Positions 1 to 4,737 of a stretch of DNA of 7,568 nucleotides are shown here, in pieces. The DNA comes from Candidatus Hydrogenedentota bacterium (GTDB lineage: Bacteria; Hydrogenedentota; Hydrogenedentia; Hydrogenedentiales; CAITNO01). The notes under the pieces are model-generated. The model made no database searches and was not told where the DNA came from. It saw nothing but the letters and a program-made list of their open reading frames with translations. Numbering within the stretch: the first letter of the stretch is position 1; every line of letters begins with the position of its first letter. Position numbers and translations under genes: made by a program. Where the stretch lies: positions 1-7,568 of the forward strand of contig CAIXUF010000303.1 in the NCBI GenBank assembly GCA_903922535.1, written 5' to 3'.

Positions 1-255
1 CACCGCGTTGACCTTGATGGTCACGCTGTCGCGGGTGATGGTTTCCTGTTGTTCGGCGGACACCGTCTTGATGCGCAGTTCCACGGTCACCACGCGGTCA
101 ATGCCGAACGGGAAAATCAGATAGAGCCCCGGCCCGCGAATGCCGGCGAAGCGCCCGAGTCGAAACAGCACGCCGCGTTCGTATTCATTGGCGACGCGGA
201 TGGATGAGACCAGTGCAAGGAACAACAGGACCAGAAGTATGACGAAGAATGGCAT
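1..255 (-). CDS. Slipin / stomatin-like SPFH (band 7) membrane protein, N-terminal part
   Basis: The first 85 residues of an SPFH-family protein are present; the rest lies beyond the left edge. Residues 1-20 form a single hydrophobic membrane segment (MPFFVILLVLLFLALVSSIR). It is followed by the classic slipin signature: NEYERGVLFRLGRF (about 23-36), the turn GPGLYLIFPFGIDRV (41-55), and the start of the band 7 beta strand region with TVSAEQQETITRDSVTIKVNAV (64-85). Slipins form oligomeric scaffolds at the inner membrane and are linked to membrane-domain organisation and quality control; they often pair with an NfeD-type protease. The ATG at 255-253 is chosen because it starts directly at the membrane helix. 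No Shine-Dalgarno sequence is visible before it. No NfeD gene lies upstream; a downstream one cannot be excluded. It appears unrelated in function to the glycosidase genes upstream. Confidence 0.93.
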   Translation of the reverse strand, partial: MPFFVILLVLLFLALVSSIRVANEYERGVLFRLGRFAGIRGPGLYLIFPFGIDRVVTVELRIKTVSAEQQETITRDSVTIKVNAV

Positions 256-316
256 GGTGGGAACGGGTTGGATTGTGCGGCTGGAATCAACAGGGTAAAA
301 ACGTTGCCAGAGGGGA

Positions 317-344
317 ATTCTATCCTTTAGTTAGATTGTTGAAA
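317..344 (-). promoter_or_regulatory. Possible promoter for the slipin gene
   Basis: This is a locally AT-rich patch in GC-rich DNA, upstream of the slipin start. Read on the minus strand, a TAGAAT -10-like hexamer (322-317, 5 of 6 to consensus) lies 16 nt after a weak TTTCAA -35-like hexamer (344-339, 3 of 6). The predicted leader would be roughly 55 nt. The -35 match is poor, so this is only a candidate; the AT-richness and position are the main support. Confidence 0.25.
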
Positions 345-605
345 TCCCAGCGGGCGGCGGGACGTTGGCCGATGTCGGCGGGCATGGAGTGGGGCGGCCC
401 GGACGGGATGATGCAAGCGCGAGCGGTGGCTTTGGCGGATCGTGCCGAAAAGCGCGTTACCGGCCTGATTGGCGGCGAACATCCGGGGCGCGCAATGGCC
501 CACCCCCTGGATTTCGACTTTGCGCCACTTGAAGGTCCAACCCCTTTTGGTGGCGAGTTTGCGACCCATCTCATAACAAGCACGTCCTCGCTCAAGGCGG
601 CTCAA
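327..605 (-). pseudogene. C-terminal remnant of an alpha/beta hydrolase
   Basis: This open frame runs from 605 to the TAA at 329-327, but only its first part (605 to about 444, roughly 54 codons) looks like protein. It reads RGRACYEMGRKLA, then GWTFKWRKVEIQGVGHCAPR and MFAANQAGNALFG. That is the usual C-terminal end of a family of secreted alpha/beta hydrolases (poly-hydroxybutyrate depolymerase-like), where EVPGVGH supplies the catalytic His and the chain ends in LFG. His37 of the frame would be that residue. The nucleophile Ser, the acid and all upstream domains are absent. The frame has only a TTG at its 5' end and lies shifted into the last codons of the preceding glycosidase gene. After LFG the frame reads on as unstructured Arg/His/Pro-rich sequence to the stop, suggesting a lost stop or frameshift. 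Family assignment is from memory of the motif, so moderate. Confidence 0.5.
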
Positions 606-2280
606 TCTCCAGGACGATCACCCAGTCATGCTCGCATTTCTCCGGAGGCGGGCATGTCCACACCCCGGCGGCATCAGCACGGGCCGCACCCAACTCGGTC
701 TTCGCGCCGGTGAGCGGGTCGAAATACAGGGCGCGATATTTGGCCTGGGGATCGAGATTGCGGACCGAGACCGGCGCGGCTTTTGGCACGTAGATCACGC
801 GGACTGCGCCGGGAATGCCGAAGGCCCGGGGACCGAACGGATTGCCCGGCTGAGCGTAAGCCGCCCATTCGGCGTGCGGCTCAAACCGCCACCACTCGTA
901 TTGCGTCAAGAGTTTCTTGCCCAGGGCCACCTGCGCCGAACCGGGCAGTTTCATCGCATCAAACCAGGGAAGTGTGCCCCAATTGTGTCCCAGAGGCGAC
1001 ATGCCATAGGGTTGCCCGGGATTGTTGACCTGCCAGATGCCGTTGGCACCGTAGGAGTGGCCCGCCGCGCCGTGGGCCATGCAGACCCAGAAAAGCGCGC
1101 GGCACACGTCGGCCGGGATCTTCCCGTCAAGGTTTTCGTATGCAGGCTCACCGTCGATCACCGGCACGGGGGGCTTGGATTGTAGCGCCGTATCGATCTG
1201 TTCCCCCGTTGGCGCGATAACCTCGTGCATGCCGTGACCCGTCTGGAGCATCTCGAAGTCCACGACGCTTGGGTCACTCGTGCAAGCCCGCGAGGGAAGC
1301 TGTCCGGCGGTGTGCAGGGTGAGAAGGTGGCCCTCAGGGTCGATCTGGCGGATGTAGCGGGAAACTTCAGTCCAGCCTGCCATCTGCAACTTCTCCTTTT
1401 GGTCCCTGCCGTCAGCCGGCTTGATGGTATAGTAAGCCATGTTTACCTCGCCGGCCGCGCACCACACCACCGGCAGCGCGCCGTAGCGGGCAACCAGATA
1501 GCGCCAGTGCTGTTTCATGCGTTCCGTGCCCAGCCAAGGCAAGTGGTAGCCCCAAGCCCCGACGATGCACGGCACGAAGCCCTCGTCCGCCAGGTATTGC
1601 AGGCGGCGGTCGCCCTGGTCGAAATACTCGGGCCGTATGCGGGCGTAGTCCTTCTCCCAGGGGAATCCCGCCTCGTTGGCACCGCGTGGATCGAAGGCCG
1701 GCATGTCGGGGTACAATCCCGCCACGATCTGCACCACGTTGAACCCCTTTTGTTTCCGGTCTTCCGCCAGGGTCTTGAATTCATCCGGCCACTTCAGCCG
1801 TTGACATAGTCCCATATACCAGGAGTCGCCCAGCCAGAAGAAGGGCGTGCCGTCGGCGTGGGCGAAATGCCGATGGTCTGCCGCCACGCGAATTGGGCCG
1901 TGCCGGTAGAGCGCGTTGTCACCCTGGTAAGGAACGACATCCACTTGGCCCGTCGCGCCGTGAAGTTTGGTATTACTCGTGTCGCTGCACTCGGTGCGGA
2001 AGGGATGCAGACCAACGCTAGCCGAACTGTAGCGGACCTTCCACACCTGGCCGCCGGCCCAGAAGCCCGGCACGCGCAATTCCCGGCCTTCTGGAGTGCG
2101 GAAGAGGCCCGTCAACTCCACCTCGTTGAACGGGTCGCGGTAGATCTTCTCCGAGGTGAAAGCGAACTCCACCATGCGGTTCGCCTCGACGCGCTCCGGG
2201 GCCGCTTGCACCGCGCTGGGGAGCCAAGCGGCCAGACCAGCGAGGAGCATCAGCATGCACGATATCAAAGGCTTCTTCAT
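592..2280 (-). CDS. Secreted DUF5060/DUF4038 glycoside hydrolase, GH140-like
   Basis: A complete 562-residue exported enzyme. A Sec signal peptide spans residues 1-26 (basic MKK, hydrophobic core, cleavage at VQA|AP). A DUF5060 beta-sandwich follows at about 35-117 (VEFAFTSEKIYRDPFNEVEL; later VWKVRYSSASVGLHPF). A DUF4038 TIM-barrel covers about 132-450, opening with HFAHADGTPFFWLGDSWYMG. Residues 465-560 match the small C-terminal 'putative collagen-binding' beta domain that ends many DUF4038 proteins (YFDPLTG, HDWVIVLE). In clan GH-A terms the acid/base should be Glu278 (WCAAGEVN, strand 4) and the nucleophile Glu378 (VIDGEPAYE, strand 7), 100 residues apart. The only characterised relatives I recall are GH140 apiosidases, where the first residue is, from memory, Asp; substrate here is therefore open. 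The ATG overlaps the upstream stop (ATGA, 2280-2277) and has AGGAG 8 nt before it, so translation is coupled to the GH95-like gene. Confidence 0.9.
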   Translation of the reverse strand: MKKPLISCMLMLLAGLAAWLPSAVQAAPERVEANRMVEFAFTSEKIYRDPFNEVELTGLFRTPEGRELRVPGFWAGGQVWKVRYSSASVGLHPFRTECSDTSNTKLHGATGQVDVVPYQGDNALYRHGPIRVAADHRHFAHADGTPFFWLGDSWYMGLCQRLKWPDEFKTLAEDRKQKGFNVVQIVAGLYPDMPAFDPRGANEAGFPWEKDYARIRPEYFDQGDRRLQYLADEGFVPCIVGAWGYHLPWLGTERMKQHWRYLVARYGALPVVWCAAGEVNMAYYTIKPADGRDQKEKLQMAGWTEVSRYIRQIDPEGHLLTLHTAGQLPSRACTSDPSVVDFEMLQTGHGMHEVIAPTGEQIDTALQSKPPVPVIDGEPAYENLDGKIPADVCRALFWVCMAHGAAGHSYGANGIWQVNNPGQPYGMSPLGHNWGTLPWFDAMKLPGSAQVALGKKLLTQYEWWRFEPHAEWAAYAQPGNPFGPRAFGIPGAVRVIYVPKAAPVSVRNLDPQAKYRALYFDPLTGAKTELGAARADAAGVWTCPPPEKCEHDWVIVLEIEPP

Positions 2281-4442
2281 GGGTCGCTCTCCTGGGGTGT
2301 GAGTTCAATCTTCTCGCCAGCCGTCGTCTTGAAGGTAACGCGGCTGCCGCCGACCGTTTCAGCGGGTTGCGCATTTCGGAGCAGCCGGATCTTGTGCCCG
2401 GGCCAAGGATTCTCCACCGTGCAGTCGCGGCCCTTTTCGCTGCGGATCGTCACGCCGGCGACCAGGCCACCTTGGCGCTGGGCCGAGACGAGGAAGGCAC
2501 CATAAGTTCGCAGCGTCCCGAAACGGGCGTCAAGGTCTTTTGGCCACGCGGGGAAGAGGCGGATCACCCCCTCGTGGCTTTGCAGCAGCATTTCGTTGAG
2601 CACCACGAACCCGCCACAACTCTCGATTCCGCCGCCGCCGTAGAAGAGAATGAGATTCGGATAAGCGTGGTGTTCGCATTGGTCCTTCAAGTGTTTGAGG
2701 ATCTCGGTTGGATCATGACCGACGCGGGCCGCGGCGGGGTAGAATGACGAGAAGCAGTTGCCATCCACCCAGCGGGCCATCGCCGCGACCATGTTTCGGC
2801 TGATTTCCAGCAGCTTGGGGTCGCTGTCCAGACCGATGGCGCCGGCGGGGTAGATGTGCTGGATGCCCAAGCCGTTCCCATCGCACCATTGCATCCCTTT
2901 TTCCGTGTAGCGGAACACCGTCTTGCCGTCGCGCTGCTGCAACGAATACTCGGACAAGTGATCGAGGATGTGCTGCCATTTGGGTCGGCGGTCTGCGTCC
3001 GTGTCCAAATCCTGGCTGAATTTCAACATCGAGCGGAACAGCGTGCGCACCAACCCCAGCGACAGCACTCCGTTGCAGTCCGGACCCGAGTTCTCATGAA
3101 TCGAGTCGTTCTGAATGACATACCGCCCGTTCTCGAACTTCAGGTAATCTTCCCAGAAATTGACCACTTCGATGAGCAGCGGATAGCCGGCCGTCTTAAG
3201 CCAGTCCTTGTCCTGGGTGTACTCGTAGTACCAGATGAAATTGATGGCGGCGTAGGCGGCATTGGAACGTTGTCCCCAGTCTTCCCAGCCCTCCGACTGC
3301 AAGGCCCACGGACCGATATGGGTTGGGAAATGCACGCCCTTCCACCCCCGGGTCCTGGCCATCTCAAGACCCTTCGGCATGAAATCAAGGATGGCTTTGT
3401 AAAACGGCAGCGTCAGTTCCGCATGGTTGGCCGAATAGGTGAGGTAATACGGCGCCTGGAAATTGTAGTTCAATGTGTAATCGCCCTGCCAGTTCGGCGC
3501 GTCGGTGGTGTTCCAGTTTCCCCACAATCCCGGTGCCACTTTGCCCTCGCGACTGCAGCACGCCAGGATGTAGAGCGCCCCGTACCAGTGTTTCTCGATC
3601 AACTTGTCGGGAATCTCGATGAACGACCTGGCCCAGAAATCGGACCACCATTTCTGGTGCTCGGCGTTCAGCCGGGCGATGCCCTGAGCGTCCAGCGCAG
3701 CCAACCGCTTGTTGGCGGCGGCGGCGTGGTCGCCGGCATCCAGGTCGCTCAGCGCGGACGACACGATGAGCGCCGGTTGGCCCGGCTTCAGTTCGAATTC
3801 CAGCGAGTTGTTTGGCCCGAGTCGGGTCGCCGCATCGAGGACTCGCGTAGCGACCGTCACCGACCGTGCTTCGGCCACCGCTTCCGGATCGGCCCGCCGC
3901 GTACCGCAGAGCGACGCGGTCGTTCCATCCTTGGGCCCGCGAATGTCGAAGCGCTTATCGATTTCAGAGGTCGGTTCAGCGCCGCCCGGCGACTGATCCA
4001 CCGACACGGTCACCGCTGTGGGACTCTGACAGGAGATTTCGGTCACGAGCAGGTTCTCCGACGCCGCCACCCAGGACCGGGTGCGAACGGTCAATTCACC
4101 TTTGGTAAACGTGCCGCGCACTTCCGCGCGAGCCAGATCCTGTTCTTGTCGATAGCTGGCTTGTTGCAGCGCAGGAACGTGCAGCCGGACCATTCCCACC
4201 GAAATCACTTTGACCGGCTTGCACTGCCAATAGTCATTCTTGCCAAGGAAGAACGACTGCTCCTGGGGTGGACCCCCGAGCGCCACGCCAAGATCGCCGT
4301 TGCCCAGCAGCGGTCCGTCGGGCATGGAACTGGTCGGCACGTGCTGCGGCGGCGTGTTGAAGTCCGCCGTGTAGTCCATGGCCCGCGCCGCCAGCGGCGC
4401 CAAGAGCGCGACGGAAAGGATGATGAGCGGTGATCGTGGCAT
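2277..4442 (-). CDS. Secreted GH95-like alpha-L-fucosidase/galactosidase family protein
   Basis: A 721-residue exported protein. A Sec signal peptide occupies residues 1-21 (MPRSP, hydrophobic core, ARA|MD). The N-terminal beta domain starts with PDGPLLGNGDLGVALGG and FFLGKNDYW (41-72), equivalent to the GNG-D-G...W opening of GH95. An (alpha/alpha)6 barrel covers about 265-625: WQGDYTLNYNFQ (318-329) matches the GH95 W-x-D-Y-x-x-N-x-N-x-Q motif with Asn325 and Asn327. DWLKTAGYPLL (413-423) leads to NDSIHE with Glu450 at the position of the general acid (SPE in typical members). NEMLLQSHEGVIRLFPAWP (616-634) and the C-terminal beta domain are strongly GH95-like. The Asp of the usual QIDGNFG motif is not present; GGGIESCGG (603-611) stands there. 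The ATG at 4442 is preferred over an in-frame GTG at 4481 because it begins the signal peptide and has AGGA 6 nt upstream. The family hydrolyses alpha-L-fucosides or alpha-L-galactosides by inversion; the substrate here is not deducible. Confidence 0.87.
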   Translation of the reverse strand: MPRSPLIILSVALLAPLAARAMDYTADFNTPPQHVPTSSMPDGPLLGNGDLGVALGGPPQEQSFFLGKNDYWQCKPVKVISVGMVRLHVPALQQASYRQEQDLARAEVRGTFTKGELTVRTRSWVAASENLLVTEISCQSPTAVTVSVDQSPGGAEPTSEIDKRFDIRGPKDGTTASLCGTRRADPEAVAEARSVTVATRVLDAATRLGPNNSLEFELKPGQPALIVSSALSDLDAGDHAAAANKRLAALDAQGIARLNAEHQKWWSDFWARSFIEIPDKLIEKHWYGALYILACCSREGKVAPGLWGNWNTTDAPNWQGDYTLNYNFQAPYYLTYSANHAELTLPFYKAILDFMPKGLEMARTRGWKGVHFPTHIGPWALQSEGWEDWGQRSNAAYAAINFIWYYEYTQDKDWLKTAGYPLLIEVVNFWEDYLKFENGRYVIQNDSIHENSGPDCNGVLSLGLVRTLFRSMLKFSQDLDTDADRRPKWQHILDHLSEYSLQQRDGKTVFRYTEKGMQWCDGNGLGIQHIYPAGAIGLDSDPKLLEISRNMVAAMARWVDGNCFSSFYPAAARVGHDPTEILKHLKDQCEHHAYPNLILFYGGGGIESCGGFVVLNEMLLQSHEGVIRLFPAWPKDLDARFGTLRTYGAFLVSAQRQGGLVAGVTIRSEKGRDCTVENPWPGHKIRLLRNAQPAETVGGSRVTFKTTAGEKIELTPQESDP
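2289..2293 (-). promoter_or_regulatory. Ribosome binding site inside the end of the GH95-like gene
   Basis: AGGAG lies 8 nt before the ATG at 2280, within the last codons of the upstream gene. With the ATGA stop/start overlap it indicates translational coupling of the two glycosidases. The surrounding 10-mer CACCCCAGGA is identical to that before the GH95-like start at 4442. Confidence 0.75.
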
Positions 4443-4448
4443 GGAGGT

Positions 4449-4452
4449 TCCT
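4449..4452 (-). promoter_or_regulatory. Ribosome binding site deciding the GH95-like start
   Basis: AGGA, 6 nt before the ATG at 4442-4440, in the context CACCCCAGGA. It supports this ATG over the in-frame GTG at 4481-4479, which would add 13 residues ahead of the signal peptide. Confidence 0.6.
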
Positions 4453-4498
4453 GGGGTGGTGGGGGCACATCGGCCGTCCACCGGACGATACGGCCATG

Positions 4499-4527
4499 AG
4501 TTTGAATTGGCGGCGCAGGAAAGTCAA
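4499..4527 (-). promoter_or_regulatory. Candidate sigma-70-type promoter for the GH95/GH140-like pair
   Basis: On the minus strand TTGACT (4527-4522, 5 of 6 to the -35 consensus) is followed after exactly 17 nt by CAAACT (4504-4499, 3 of 6 to TATAAT). The spacer ends in an AT-rich CCAATT. Initiation would fall about 50 nt before the ATG at 4442. The -35 and spacing are good but the -10 is weak, and promoter consensus in this phylum is poorly defined. Confidence 0.4.
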
Positions 4528-4715
4528 TCCGCTGGGCGGTGTGCTACCTGCGAGAGTTATTGGTATTGCTTCCGGGATAGGGCCGCCCGGTCGAAGGCCG
4601 GACGACGCCCCCACACCCCACCCACTGATCCGGACGAGTGCAATGAACGCATCCGGTTCCTCAAGCTACGCCGGTTTTCATGAGCAACCCCTTCAAAGCC
4701 GTGAGTACTCCGGTG

Positions 4716-4728
4716 CAGTCTTTGACTG
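4716..4728 (-). other. Small hairpin just after a stop codon
   Basis: A perfect 5-bp stem with a 3-nt loop, CAGTC-AAA-GACTG on the minus strand, begins 9 nt after the TAG of the six-hairpin protein gene. No T tract follows, so it is not a normal intrinsic terminator. It may be an mRNA-end stem or part of an interspersed palindromic repeat. The stem is short enough to occur by chance. Confidence 0.3.
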
Positions 4729-4737
4729 TCGCTTGCG

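Larger units (their letters stand above)
4443..4737. other. 295-bp gene-free gap between two glycosidase genes
   Basis: No frame on either strand reads like a protein here; the open frames present are tails of shadow frames from the flanking genes. On the minus strand it holds a small hairpin just after the stop of the upstream gene, a candidate sigma-70-type promoter near 4527-4499 and the RBS of the GH95-like gene. The octamer TCGTCCGG occurs three times (4637-4630, 4605-4598, 4488-4481), and AACCGG occurs twice 18 bp apart (4676-4671 and 4658-4653). The gap separates the upstream gene from the coupled GH95/GH140 pair and suggests that the pair has its own promoter. Confidence 0.6.

Noticed and set aside
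249..713. Plus-strand open frame of 154 codons over the gap between the slipin and GH140-like genes
   Set aside because: It shows no motif or plausible RBS, and overlaps both the slipin start and the glycosidase 3' end antisense; the hydrolase-like signal is on the other strand.
2245..2280. Lipobox-like LISC at residues 5-8 of the GH140-like protein
   Set aside because: The Cys comes before the hydrophobic core, not after it, so it cannot be a lipoprotein signal; a signal peptidase I site at VQA|AP fits better.
2856..4433. Long plus-strand open frame of about 525 codons
   Set aside because: It lies exactly antisense to the GH95-like gene, has an Arg/His/Val-rich composition with no domain-like motif, and arises from GC-rich codon use on the opposite strand.
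4608..4623. G-rich run on the minus strand resembling a G-quadruplex
   Set aside because: Only three G-tracts of three or more are present (GGG, GGGG, GGGGG); a fourth close tract is missing.
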